This document shows positions 42,830-50,593 of a DNA stretch of 64,000 bases, in pieces. Made by a program: the position numbers and the translations under genes. The stretch spans positions 1 to 64,000 of the forward strand of contig DATMPC010000058.1 of the NCBI GenBank assembly GCA_035567895.1, read 5' to 3'. The DNA comes from Terriglobales bacterium (GTDB lineage Bacteria > Acidobacteriota > Terriglobia > Terriglobales > Acidobacteriaceae). Positions within the stretch are counted from its first letter, which is position 1; every line of letters begins with the position of its first letter. The notes under the pieces were generated by a model, which had not been told where the DNA came from, did not search any database, and saw only the letters and a program-made list of their open reading frames with translations.

Positions 42830-44010
42830 TATTTTTTCGGGTTTGCCGATTGAGTAGGTGATGGATTCGTTCCAGTCGCGGGCGACGAACTGGGAGTCGC
42901 TTCAGCTTTCGGCTTCAGAGTTGGAGCGCCTCCAGGCTGGCCGGGCTTCGCACCGGAAGCTTCGGAGCCGAAGTAGGCATCGTTGTAATCGGCCTTGCTA
43001 GCTCCCATGATCTTCTGCCGCGCGTCTTCGATGCGTTGCTGCGTGAGTCGCTGTTTGACTTGCTCCTTGACCTGCTCCAACGGCACTTGCTGCTTTGCAT
43101 CGACTCTGTAGATTACAGATCCGACGGAATCCTGTATCACGTCGGAGATATCTCCCGGTTTCAAAGAGAAAATCTTCTGCTCGTGGGCAGGAGGCAGAGT
43201 ACCGCGACGCTTGGCGCCGACCTTTGTGCTTTGAGGTGGAGTCGAGTTCTTTAATTGCTCGAACACTGCTTTCTGAATAGTCTCAGGATCTCCACCACTC
43301 GCAAGTTGCTCGCGAGCCTTGTCGGCGATCGCCTTTGCGTCGGGTGCGGGCTGGGCTGGCGTTGCCCCTGCTGAACTGCGAGGAACGAAGATTCGTGTGA
43401 GAGTAACTTCCTCAAACGCTGTGGGATTTTGATCGTAGTAGGTCTTGATGTCGCCATCGCTTACCTTCGACGCGTCAGCTTGGAGTTTGCGCTCTGCGTC
43501 CTGCGCCAGCAACCGCAAACGCATGATCGCCAGTTGTTCAGAAAAATCTGGATCCTTATCGACTCCCAGCTTTACGCCTTCGTTTGCGGCGGTGATGAAT
43601 TGCACATACTGGGCGGCGACCTGGCGGCGCATGTTGGGAGGAGCGCCGGCAGCGACGGTCTTCAGCAGCTTCTCAAACTGTGCCCGAGTAATTTGGGTTT
43701 TGCAGTCGGGATGGGACGCTGGAGCTGCCGCGCTCGCAGACGCCTTTCCCGCGGCTGCAGGCCCGGGTGCCGGTTTGGGCACACCATTGAGCGAAACATC
43801 GCAGACGCCATTAATGGTGATCACCGGGGAATCGGCGGGAACGGACGAGTCGGGCGTAGTCGACGATGCTGCCGGCGGGGCAGCTTGAGCGGCACCCGTG
43901 TTCGGAGGTGCGGGCTTTGCGGACGGCTGTTCGCTCTGCGCCGCGCCGATCACAGAACCGTTTGAAACCGCCAGGAGAAAGAAGATGAATAGCTTGGAAC
44001 GAATCAACAA
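42829..44010 (-). CDS. Exported parvulin-type peptidyl-prolyl isomerase (SurA/PpiC-like)
   Basis: A 393-residue protein with a signal peptide (FIFFLLAVSNGSVIGA), an Ala/Pro-rich stretch, a SurA-N-like helical part (FEKLLKTVAAGAPPNMRRQV, about 110-185) and a parvulin domain (about 195-325) beginning YYDQNPTAFEEVTLTRIFVP and containing GAKRRGTLPPAHEQKIFSLK and GDISDVIQDSVGSVIYRVD. The C-terminus is Pro/Ala/Ser-rich. It would help fold outer-membrane proteins in the periplasm, apt for a cell with many large barrels. Confidence 0.87.
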   Translation of the reverse strand: MLIRSKLFIFFLLAVSNGSVIGAAQSEQPSAKPAPPNTGAAQAAPPAASSTTPDSSVPADSPVITINGVCDVSLNGVPKPAPGPAAAGKASASAAAPASHPDCKTQITRAQFEKLLKTVAAGAPPNMRRQVAAQYVQFITAANEGVKLGVDKDPDFSEQLAIMRLRLLAQDAERKLQADASKVSDGDIKTYYDQNPTAFEEVTLTRIFVPRSSAGATPAQPAPDAKAIADKAREQLASGGDPETIQKAVFEQLKNSTPPQSTKVGAKRRGTLPPAHEQKIFSLKPGDISDVIQDSVGSVIYRVDAKQQVPLEQVKEQVKQRLTQQRIEDARQKIMGASKADYNDAYFGSEASGAKPGQPGGAPTLKPKAEATPSSSPATGTNPSPTQSANPKK

Positions 44011-44116
44011 ATACCTCCAAAAGATTAAAACAGGGAAGCATTCGATGCTAGCACATGAAGGGAGAGTGTTCAGATTCTAGTTCGGGCAGTCGCGATAAGA
44101 TGATGACAGAGATTTA

Positions 44117-45547
44117 ATGGCTGCTTCCTACATCTCTTCGCCGGAAAGTATGCGGCTGGAGAAGCGCTCAGTGGCGCGAAACTCCGTGCTGGCGGCGATC
44201 GCTATGACCGGTCTGAAGATCGTCGTCGGATTTGCGACTGGGAGCCTTGGCCTCATCTCGGAAGCCGCGCACTCCGCGCTTGATCTAATCGCGGCCGTTA
44301 TCACTTTCTTTTCTGTCGGCGTATCGGACAAACCTGCGGACGCTGATCACCAGTATGGTCACGGAAAAGTCGAGAACTTTTCGGCCTTCATTGAGACAGG
44401 CCTGTTACTCATCACCTGCGTGTGGATCCTGACTGAAGCGACCCGGCGGCTTTTTTTCCATCATCACTCTGTGATCGAGCCATCGGTGACCGCGTTTGGA
44501 GTGCTGTTTCTTTCAATGGCGGTAGACTTCTGGCGTTCGCGGGCGCTTGGCAAGACGGCGCTTCGGTACGACAGCCAGGCGCTCGAGGCGGATGCGCTTC
44601 ACTTCACGACGGATATTTGGTCGAGTGGAGTCGTTGCCGTTGGTCTTGGGTTGGTGTGGATCGGGAACCGGCTCGGGATTTCCTGGTTACGCCTGGCCGA
44701 TCCGATTGCAGCTCTCGCCGTCGCTGGCGTGATCATGTATGTCAGCTCGCGGCTCGCAAGACAGACCGTGGATGCATTGCTCGATGCTGCCCCAAGGGGC
44801 GTTCGCGGCCAAATTGTACGCGAGGTGGAAGGCATTGCTGGAATCCTCGATGTAGACCGAGTCCGCGTGCGCCGTGCGGGCAATCGCTATTTCGCGGAAG
44901 TGCAGGTTGCCGTAAACCGCAATGCGACCTTACAGCACTCCGAACACATGTCTACTTCCGTGACCGACGCCGTGCACCGTGTTCTTCCCGACGCCGATGT
45001 CACCATTCGTGCTCTGCCACGCGCGACTGGTGGTGAAAGTATCTTTGACCGAATCCGCGCGGTCGCGGCTCGCCACAATCTGAGTGTGCATGACGTGAAT
45101 GTTCAGGACCTGAATGGAAAGCTCCACGTCGAGCAACACCTGGAACTCGATGAACGCCTTTCGCTCAAAAATGCTCATGACTTTGTGACTGTGCTCGAAG
45201 CCGAGATACGCGATGAAGTGCCGGAGATCGATTCCATATTGACGCATATTGAGAGCGACTCCGCTACTATCGAACCGGGCGACCCGACACTTCGCAACAC
45301 GGCACTCGAGCACAAGCTGCGCAAGATCGTTGCTGAATTTCCAGAAATCATCGACTTGCACGAAGTAGTGCTCAAGCGAGTGCGTGACAGGCTTTACCTT
45401 TCTTGTCATACGACTCTGCCGGATGATCTCTCGCTCTCTCGGGTTCATGACATTTCGACAGCGCTCGAAATTCGCTTCAAGCAAGCCGCTCCAGAACTCT
45501 TTAAGGTACTGATCCATACGGAACCGCTGACGGATAATCGGCGATGA
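44117..45547 (+). CDS. Cation diffusion facilitator transporter with extra dimerisation-like domains
   Basis: A 476-residue efflux protein. Six helices (about 20-225) carry the metal sites SEAAHSALDLIA and EADALHFTTDIWSSG (Asp/His on helices 2 and 5), plus the DHQYGHGKVENFSA signature. The usual cytosolic ZT dimerisation domain (about 235-315) is followed by two more copies of a similar fold: one with AARHNLSVHDVNVQ ... HVEQHLELDE and one with EFPEIIDLHEVVLKRV ... YLSCHTTLPDD. Typical CDF proteins of about 300 residues have one. The family exports Zn, Fe, Mn or Co by proton exchange; the metal is not determined. Confidence 0.9.
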   Translation: MAASYISSPESMRLEKRSVARNSVLAAIAMTGLKIVVGFATGSLGLISEAAHSALDLIAAVITFFSVGVSDKPADADHQYGHGKVENFSAFIETGLLLITCVWILTEATRRLFFHHHSVIEPSVTAFGVLFLSMAVDFWRSRALGKTALRYDSQALEADALHFTTDIWSSGVVAVGLGLVWIGNRLGISWLRLADPIAALAVAGVIMYVSSRLARQTVDALLDAAPRGVRGQIVREVEGIAGILDVDRVRVRRAGNRYFAEVQVAVNRNATLQHSEHMSTSVTDAVHRVLPDADVTIRALPRATGGESIFDRIRAVAARHNLSVHDVNVQDLNGKLHVEQHLELDERLSLKNAHDFVTVLEAEIRDEVPEIDSILTHIESDSATIEPGDPTLRNTALEHKLRKIVAEFPEIIDLHEVVLKRVRDRLYLSCHTTLPDDLSLSRVHDISTALEIRFKQAAPELFKVLIHTEPLTDNRR

Positions 45548-45619
45548 TGCGTTGCAGCTCCGTCGTCGCGCTCGCGATTTTCGTGAACAACGGCGATTGA
45601 GGATGAATCAAATAAAGAT

Positions 45620-45859
45620 ATGGATAAGCCCAAAGTCGTAGTATTCAGTCAGCCTGGCTGACCACCGTGCCGCATTGCTGAGGCCTTCCTCTCGGAGAGA
45701 GGAATCGAATTTGAGGTCCGCGACGTTTCCGTCAGCTTTTCGGCCGCAAGGGAATTGGTCGAGAAGTACCAGAGCCGCTCTACTCCTACAATTGTCGTTG
45801 GCGAACAGGTGATGATTGGCTTCGATCCGCAGCGGCTGGAAAAAATGCTTCAACCTTGA
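45620..45859 (+). CDS. Glutaredoxin-like protein with in-frame TGA (candidate selenoprotein, U-P-P-C motif)
   Basis: The frame from ATG at 45620 to TGA at 45857-45859 is interrupted by one in-frame TGA at 45659-45661, codon 14. Read through, it encodes 79 residues: MDKPKVVVFSQPG, then the TGA, then PPCRIAEAFLSERGIEFEVR, a DVS turn, and SRSTPTIVVGEQVMIGFDPQ with the cis-Pro of the thioredoxin fold. The TGA stands exactly where the first Cys of the CPPC redox motif would be, and a perfect hairpin follows at SECIS distance. All other parts of the fold are intact, against simple decay. So selenocysteine (UPPC) is likely; the alternative is a Cys-to-stop change (TGC/TGT to TGA) or a base-calling error. 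A weak ribosome site and an overlap with the next gene are noted. Confidence 0.75.
45686..45704 (+). promoter_or_regulatory. Candidate bacterial SECIS hairpin
   Basis: TTCCTCTC (45686-45693) pairs perfectly with GAGAGGAA (45697-45704) around the loop GGA. The loop begins 33 bases after the in-frame TGA, with 32 bases between, and has G in its first two positions. Published rules for bacterial SECIS elements ask for a stem of 4-16 bp, a loop of 3-14 bases with an early G and a distance of 16-37 bases; all are met. It lies within the coding region, as in bacterial selenoprotein genes. Confidence 0.65.
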
Positions 45860-46784
45860 TGCCCGAAAGTTAGAAGGCTATCTACTCATCGCTGCCGCTG
45901 CATTCTGCTACGGAGCCTCGGCAGCGGTGGGTAAGGCTGTCTTCAATGGAACGCACTGGGTGCGCGGGGCGGGCATCGATGCGCTGATTCTTTCGCAAAC
46001 ACGCTCAACTTTCGCGCTGCTGGTTCTTGTCCCGATTGTTTTCATCTCCCGCGGGCCGGCTGTGCTCAAGGCAAGCCGTCGCACATTGGTCATGTGCGGT
46101 GCCATGGGAGTGTTGGGGATTTGCGGCGCCAACTTCTTCTACTACTACGCTATCGCGAAAAGCACGGTTGCCACGGCAATCACGGTTCAGTACACCGCTC
46201 CAGTATGGGTTTACGCATACAGCGTTATGGTGGGGAGAGATCGAGCTACTTGGCTGCGGAGCGTTGCCGTAATACTCGCCTTCCTCGGATGTGGACTTGT
46301 GGCGCTTACCGGTGCTCAAGCTCAGTTCCGAAGTAGCACGATCGGTATTCTCGCAGCCTTGGGCGCAGCGTTCTCCTATTCGTTTTACAACGTGATCGGG
46401 TCTGATCTACTCGCGCGATCTTCGCGTTGGTTGGTGCTCTTCTACACATTGCTGGCCGCGACAATCTTCTGGTTGATCGTGAATCCACCGTGGAGAGTCC
46501 TATCCCAGCACTACTCCAGCCGAGAATGGTTGTTCCTTTTCGGATTCGCAATGGTCTCGATGTTGATTCCGTTCGCGCTGTATCTTGGCGGATTGCGATT
46601 GCTGGATCCGACCAGCGCGATTGTCACCAGTTGTCTGGAGCCCGTGTTTGCGAGTGTGCTTGCGGGGAGCTTCGTGGGGGAGGGACTCCGGGGATGGCAG
46701 ATTTTGGGAATTGTGCTGGTACTAAGCCAATCCGTGATCATCCAATTGCCTGCGCGCAGCGCTTTGGGAGCCTCAGCCCAATAG
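45816..46784 (+). CDS. EamA/DMT-family transporter
   Basis: About 322 residues with ten predicted helices in two EamA repeats (GYLLIAAAAFCYGASAAVGK at the start of the first, TIGILAALGAAFSYSFYNVI at the start of the second; conserved Pro in TVQYTAPVWVYAYS and LEPVFASVLAGSFVGE). The family exports or imports metabolites. A TTG at 45816 inside the upstream selenoprotein-like gene is the only good in-frame start, preceded by AGGTGATGA; the frame upstream is not compatible, so a 44-base overlap is implied. The substrate is unknown. Confidence 0.85.
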   Translation: MASIRSGWKKCFNLDARKLEGYLLIAAAAFCYGASAAVGKAVFNGTHWVRGAGIDALILSQTRSTFALLVLVPIVFISRGPAVLKASRRTLVMCGAMGVLGICGANFFYYYAIAKSTVATAITVQYTAPVWVYAYSVMVGRDRATWLRSVAVILAFLGCGLVALTGAQAQFRSSTIGILAALGAAFSYSFYNVIGSDLLARSSRWLVLFYTLLAATIFWLIVNPPWRVLSQHYSSREWLFLFGFAMVSMLIPFALYLGGLRLLDPTSAIVTSCLEPVFASVLAGSFVGEGLRGWQILGIVLVLSQSVIIQLPARSALGASAQ

Positions 46785-46801
46785 TCCAATTAGAAATGTG
46801 G

Positions 46802-46835
46802 CACAGCCACGCTCGGCTGTGGCTCTTCGTTTTTC
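46802..46835 (+). terminator. Intrinsic terminator after EamA gene
   Basis: CACAGCC (46802-46808) pairs with GGCTGTG (46815-46821) around ACGCTC, followed by CTCTTCGTTTTT. The position 18 bases after the stop fits termination of the CDF-selenoprotein-EamA region. The hairpin type (GCACAGCC ... GGCTGTGGC) is one I associate with dispersed acidobacterial intergenic repeats. Confidence 0.65.
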
Positions 46836-46905
46836 GCCTCGCTCGCGTTATGAAGAGCTGAGAAACCGATCCACGTTGAATCACGATTTGTTACAGTGAA
46901 CGCGC

Positions 46906-48081
46906 ATGTTTGCGCGCAGAACGGGATGGAGGCTCGCAGAAAATCGCTATTCGGCTGCTCTGAGTAAGGCGGGTGCTGAGGGGACAGGATTGATTGATCT
47001 CACGGCATCTAATCCGACGCATTGCAATTTCGAACTTAACTCAGTAGCGATTTTGTCCGCGCTTGCGCATGTTGAATCACTCAATTACGACCCGGATCCC
47101 CAAGGTTTACGCTCTGCGCGAAGTGCCGTCGCGGACTACTACAACGCGAGCAAGCTGCGCGCGAACGCACCCATAATTTCGCCCGAGCAAATCTTTCTTA
47201 CTACAAGTACGAGCGAGGGCTACTCCTTTCTCTTTCGGCTGCTGTGTGATCCCGGCGACGAGGTGCTCGCACCACAGCCAAGCTATCCGCTATTCGAGTT
47301 TCTGGCAGACATAGAGGATGTGCAGCTCCGTTCCTACGAACTCTTCTATGACCACGGGTGGCACATCGACATAGCTGGATTGCAAAAGGCAATAACAGCG
47401 CGAACGCGGGCGATCTTGTTGGTTAATCCGAACAACCCCACAGGATCATTTGTTCGCCGCCGGGAGCTGGAGCAGCTCGCCACTCTTTGTCGGGCGCGCA
47501 ATCTCGCTCTGATCTCTGATGAGGTGTTTCTGGATTACGAGGTCGAAGGTGTTGCTGACGTCAGCGCGGCCTTTTCGAGCGAGTGTCTGTCGTTTGCATT
47601 GAGTGGATTGTCCAAGATCTCCTGTTTGCCGCAGATGAAGCTGGCGTGGATTGTTGTAAACGGCCCAGCTGAGTTGCGCACCCAGGCTCATGCCCGACTT
47701 CAGATGATTGCCGACACCTATCTTTCCGTAAACGCGCCGATTCAGCTCGCGCTAAGGGAATTGCTCACGCAGCGGCATCAAGTTCAACCGCAATTAGCGA
47801 AGCGTACACGCGCCAACCTAAAATTCCTCGATGAGCAGCTCAAGTCGGCCGCAGGTATCCAGCGGCTTAAGGTGGAAGGTGGGTGGTATGCCGTGCTGCG
47901 GATCCCGGCGAGAGAGTCCGACGAAGACGTGGCAATCGAACTAATACGCCGCGCTGGAGTTGTTGTCCATCCGGGCCACTTCTACGACTTCCAGAGGGAC
48001 GGATACCTTGTCGTGAGCCTGATTACGCCCGAAGAAGAATTCCGAAAAGGAATCCTGTCGGTTCTGGAGATCGTGGCTTAG
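46906..48081 (+). CDS. Class I/II PLP-dependent aminotransferase
   Basis: A 391-residue enzyme of aspartate-aminotransferase fold type I. Marks are LTASNPTHCNFEL, the substrate-binding YDPDPQGLRSARSAVADYY, TTSTSEGYSFLFRLLCDPGD, VNPNNPTGSFV, ISDEVFLDYEVE and the PLP Lys in FALSGLSKISCLPQMKLAWI near residue 235. The C-terminal part has GGWYAVLRIP. The amino donor is not evident; alanine or aromatic aminotransferase activity is possible. It is monocistronic, with a large hairpin after the stop. Confidence 0.88.
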   Translation: MFARRTGWRLAENRYSAALSKAGAEGTGLIDLTASNPTHCNFELNSVAILSALAHVESLNYDPDPQGLRSARSAVADYYNASKLRANAPIISPEQIFLTTSTSEGYSFLFRLLCDPGDEVLAPQPSYPLFEFLADIEDVQLRSYELFYDHGWHIDIAGLQKAITARTRAILLVNPNNPTGSFVRRRELEQLATLCRARNLALISDEVFLDYEVEGVADVSAAFSSECLSFALSGLSKISCLPQMKLAWIVVNGPAELRTQAHARLQMIADTYLSVNAPIQLALRELLTQRHQVQPQLAKRTRANLKFLDEQLKSAAGIQRLKVEGGWYAVLRIPARESDEDVAIELIRRAGVVVHPGHFYDFQRDGYLVVSLITPEEEFRKGILSVLEIVA

Positions 48082-48095
48082 TTTGGAGCTTTAAC

Positions 48096-48157
48096 GTGGT
48101 TCCGGCCGCCCTCGGCCGGACTTTTGACGTTCCTCGGCCGAGGGGGGACGGAACCAC
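48096..48157. repeat. Large two-tier palindrome after aminotransferase gene
   Basis: Outer arms GTGGTTCCG (48096-48104) and CGGAACCAC (48149-48157) and inner arms CCCTCGGCCG (48109-48118) and CGGCCGAGGG (48135-48144) form a nested hairpin. It may terminate transcription, but the nested, GC-rich form and lack of a U-run look like a REP or MITE-type dispersed repeat. Confidence 0.6.
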
Positions 48158-48201
48158 GGAATCCAAACCACGTAATTCAAAACTGAAGAATCTTACGAAC
48201 T

Positions 48202-48352
48202 ATGATCCGCGAACTGAAATCCGGAGAGTATCGCCTGTACTCTCGAAAGAAGAATCCCAAGACGGGTAAACGGCGCAATCTCGGTACGTTCTCCTCGAAA
48301 GAGAAAGCCGAGGCTCATGAATGCGCAGTTCAATATTTCAAGCCGCCACTGA
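48202..48352 (+). CDS. Small basic protein of about 49 residues, apparently frameshifted at its end
   Basis: The N-terminus MIRELKSGEYRLYSRKKNPK, then TGKRRNLGTFSSKEKAEAHE and VQYFK, matches my recollection of short (about 50-residue) acidobacterial proteins ending in FKRH. Here FK is followed by CCGCCACTGA; deletion of one C (around 48343) would restore Lys-Arg-His-stop at 48352. As written, the frame runs on to 48645 into the gene on the other strand with a composition unlike protein. Either a one-base insertion or a sequencing error is likely. The function is unknown; the charged strand-rich start suggests nucleic-acid contact. Confidence 0.6.
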
Positions 48353-48523
48353 TCGGAGACAACTATCGCCAGCAGCAAAACAAAAGCACCAGTAAGACTG
48401 GCATATCAAGAAGGCGGCCAACGCAGCAAAACGAAAACGAACCACAGCACACCTGCCGAAATCCACGCGTACCTCTTTGGGAAAAGAAGGCGCGAAGGCG
48501 GCTAGGCGCAGCGCTGACTTCGA

Positions 48524-49156
48524 CTAGCGCTTTACAAGAAACGGATTGCTTTGCCGTTCCTCGCCAATCGTCGTCAAAGGGCCGTGACCGGGAACCACGA
48601 CCGTCTCATCCGGCAAAGCCAGCACTCTATCGTGCAGCGAAGTAATGATCTTGTTGAACGAACCACCGGGTAAATCTGTGCGTCCGATGCTGCCGGCAAA
48701 CAGGGTATCGCCCGCTATGAGCTTTTGCTCAGAAGGGAAGTAGAGGCACGTACTTCCCTCCGTATGTCCGGGTGTATGCATGGCAACGGCATGGATTGCG
48801 CCACACTGAATCGTTTCTTGATCTTCCAGGCTTTGATCTATCTCTACTGCGCCTGGAGGTGGCGTGCCAATCCACGCCGCCTGTACGTCCAGCATCTTTA
48901 GCAGCGCATAATCATTCTTGTTCAGAAGGATTGGCGCATTGGTTGCGCGTTTCAGCTTCATCGCGCCGCCGACGTGGTCGATATGGGCGTGCGTGACGAT
49001 AATCTGTTTGAGCTTGAGCTGATGCCGTTTGAGAATTTCTAAAATGCGGTCGATCTCATCACCAGGATCGATGACCAACGCTTCCCGTGTGTTCTCGTCG
49101 GCGATGACCGAACAATTGCATCCCAACATTCCCACAGGAAAGATTTCGTGAATCAC
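48524..49156 (-). CDS. Metallo-beta-lactamase-fold hydrolase (glyoxalase II-like)
   Basis: A 210-residue cytoplasmic hydrolase. The metal motif is THAHIDHVGG (about 55-64), followed by HTPGHTEGSTCLYF, IAGDTLFAGSIGRTDLPGG and PGHGPLTTIGEE, all zinc ligands of the group. Short members of this type include hydroxyacylglutathione hydrolases and related thioesterases; substrate is not fixed. It is downstream of secG on the same strand but separated by a terminator. It is convergent with the small basic protein gene. Confidence 0.9.
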   Translation of the reverse strand: MIHEIFPVGMLGCNCSVIADENTREALVIDPGDEIDRILEILKRHQLKLKQIIVTHAHIDHVGGAMKLKRATNAPILLNKNDYALLKMLDVQAAWIGTPPPGAVEIDQSLEDQETIQCGAIHAVAMHTPGHTEGSTCLYFPSEQKLIAGDTLFAGSIGRTDLPGGSFNKIITSLHDRVLALPDETVVVPGHGPLTTIGEERQSNPFLVKR

Positions 49157-49164
49157 AGCGCACT

Positions 49165-49203
49165 CCTCAAAAAGCTGAAAGCCTCCGAGAGGAGGCTTTC
49201 ACA
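49165..49203 (-). terminator. Intrinsic terminator after secG
   Basis: On the minus strand GAAAGCCTCC pairs with GGAGGCTTTC (49177-49186 and 49191-49200) around a four-base loop, then AGCTTTTTGAGG. A ten-base perfect stem plus U-run is a good rho-independent terminator for the glycolysis-secG transcript, placed before the MBL hydrolase gene. Confidence 0.85.
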
Positions 49204-49232
49204 AGCGAACTTAATCCATCCTAAAGGAGGAA

Positions 49233-49577
49233 TTACTTCGTTACAGGCTGAGGTTCGGTATTCGATCCCTTAGCCGGAGCTCCGGGTTGTGCCGGAGCCG
49301 TAGTCTGACTAGCTGGCTTTACACCTTGCATCACGGAATTGCCAGTTCTTCGGCTCATCATCACTGAGAGCGTAATCGAGGTGACCATAAAGATCACGGC
49401 CGACCACGTGGTCGCCTTGGTTAGAACGTTAGCCGCTGACCGCGGGCCAAACGCAGTCTGCGAACCCATTCCACCGAAGGCCGCTGCTACGTCGGCACTC
49501 TTGCCGCTCTGCAGAAGCACGACAATGACCAAGAAAATGCAAACCAAAATGTGAATAGCTACAATCAGATAGATCAT
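49233..49577 (-). CDS. secG: SecG preprotein translocase subunit
   Basis: A 114-residue protein with two helices: YLIVAIHILVCIFLVIVVLLQ and TTWSAVIFMVTSITLSVMM. Between them lies the conserved FGGMGSQTAFGPRSAANVLTKAT. The C-terminal tail is Pro/Thr/Gln-rich (PASQTTAPAQPGAPAKGSNT). SecG joins SecY and SecE in protein export. It is the last gene of the gapA-pgk-tpiA-secG order, with a tRNA-Leu between tpiA and secG. Confidence 0.93.
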   Translation of the reverse strand: MIYLIVAIHILVCIFLVIVVLLQSGKSADVAAAFGGMGSQTAFGPRSAANVLTKATTWSAVIFMVTSITLSVMMSRRTGNSVMQGVKPASQTTAPAQPGAPAKGSNTEPQPVTK

Positions 49578-49672
49578 TTTTCTAAACGAAGCCTTTATGT
49601 TCCCATCATTGCCGATCCCTGAGGGCTGAGAGGTGTTTACCGCGCGGATCCCGCAAGGTGGGACAGAATTTA

Positions 49673-49757
49673 TGGTGCGGAAGGGGGGACTTGAACCCCC
49701 ATGCCTTTCGGCGCCACCCCCTCAAGATGGTGTGTCTGCCAATTTCACCACTTCCGC
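49673..49757 (-). tRNA. tRNA-Leu(GAG)
   Basis: An 85-base type II tRNA with acceptor GCGGAAG/CTTCCGC, encoded CCA, long variable arm and anticodon loop TTGAGGG (anticodon GAG). The T loop is GGGGG-TTCAAGT-CCCCC. It sits between tpiA and secG on the same strand. Confidence 0.93.
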
Positions 49758-49830
49758 ACACTGGTGACGCGAGGCTACGTGAAGTATAGCAGAGGCTTGG
49801 AAGCCCTCGAGCCGCGCAGACTCAAAGGCA

Positions 49831-50580
49831 TTACCACTTTACGATCGCGGCAAACGACTCTGGATCGAGGCTGGCTCCGCCTACGAGGGCGCCATCAATT
49901 TCCTCCTGCGACATGAGCGCGTGGGCGTTCTCAGGTTTGACGCTGCCGCCGTAAATGATGCGCAGTTTCTTGGCTGCGTCTGACCCGATCGCCTTTGCCG
50001 CTTCGCCACGAATAAAGATATGAGCGTTTGCGGCAATCTCAGGCGTGGCAGTTTTTCCGGTGCCGATCGCCCAGACCGGCTCGTAAGCGAGGCAGAACTT
50101 GTCCACGTCCCCGCCGGAGATCTCACGTAGAGCTGCGCCGACTTGGCGTCGCAGGATATTCTCAGTTAATCCGGACTCGCGCTCTTCAAACAGTTCACCG
50201 ACGCAGACGATGCCTTTCAAACCATCAGCCAGGGCGCCTCTGAGCTTCCGATTCACTCCGATGTCGGTTTCGCCGAAATACTGCCTTCGTTCGGAGTGGC
50301 CGATGATTACCTGTTTGCAGCCTACGGACCTCAGCATCTCGGCGGAAACTTCCCCGGTAAATGCGCCCTGCTTTTCCCAGTGCATATTCTGGGCACCCAC
50401 TTCAATCTGGGTTCCGGCGACGGCCTCCAGCGTTGCGGGGATACTAATAAAAGGAGGGCAAAGCGCTACGTCGTCGCGGTCATGCCCGGCAATCAGCGGC
50501 TTGAATTCACGCACGAAGGCTCGTGCGTCGTCCGGCGTCTTGTACATCTTCCAGTTGGCTGCAATTAGTTTTCTTCGCAT
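49831..50580 (-). CDS. tpiA: Triose-phosphate isomerase
   Basis: The 249-residue glycolytic enzyme interconverts dihydroxyacetone phosphate and glyceraldehyde 3-phosphate. It has AANWKMYKT (catalytic Lys), IIGHSERRQYFGET (catalytic His), CLAYEPVWAIGTGKTATPE (catalytic Glu) and IIYGGSVKPENAHALM (phosphate loop). Length is standard. An oppositely oriented gene separates it from pgk upstream on the same strand. Confidence 0.97.
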   Translation of the reverse strand: MRRKLIAANWKMYKTPDDARAFVREFKPLIAGHDRDDVALCPPFISIPATLEAVAGTQIEVGAQNMHWEKQGAFTGEVSAEMLRSVGCKQVIIGHSERRQYFGETDIGVNRKLRGALADGLKGIVCVGELFEERESGLTENILRRQVGAALREISGGDVDKFCLAYEPVWAIGTGKTATPEIAANAHIFIRGEAAKAIGSDAAKKLRIIYGGSVKPENAHALMSQEEIDGALVGGASLDPESFAAIVKW

Positions 50581-50593
50581 GGGCTAGAATCGA

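Noticed and set aside
45859-45873. ATG overlapping the stop of the glutaredoxin-like gene as the EamA start
   Set aside because: It is out of frame with the transporter and ends after four codons.
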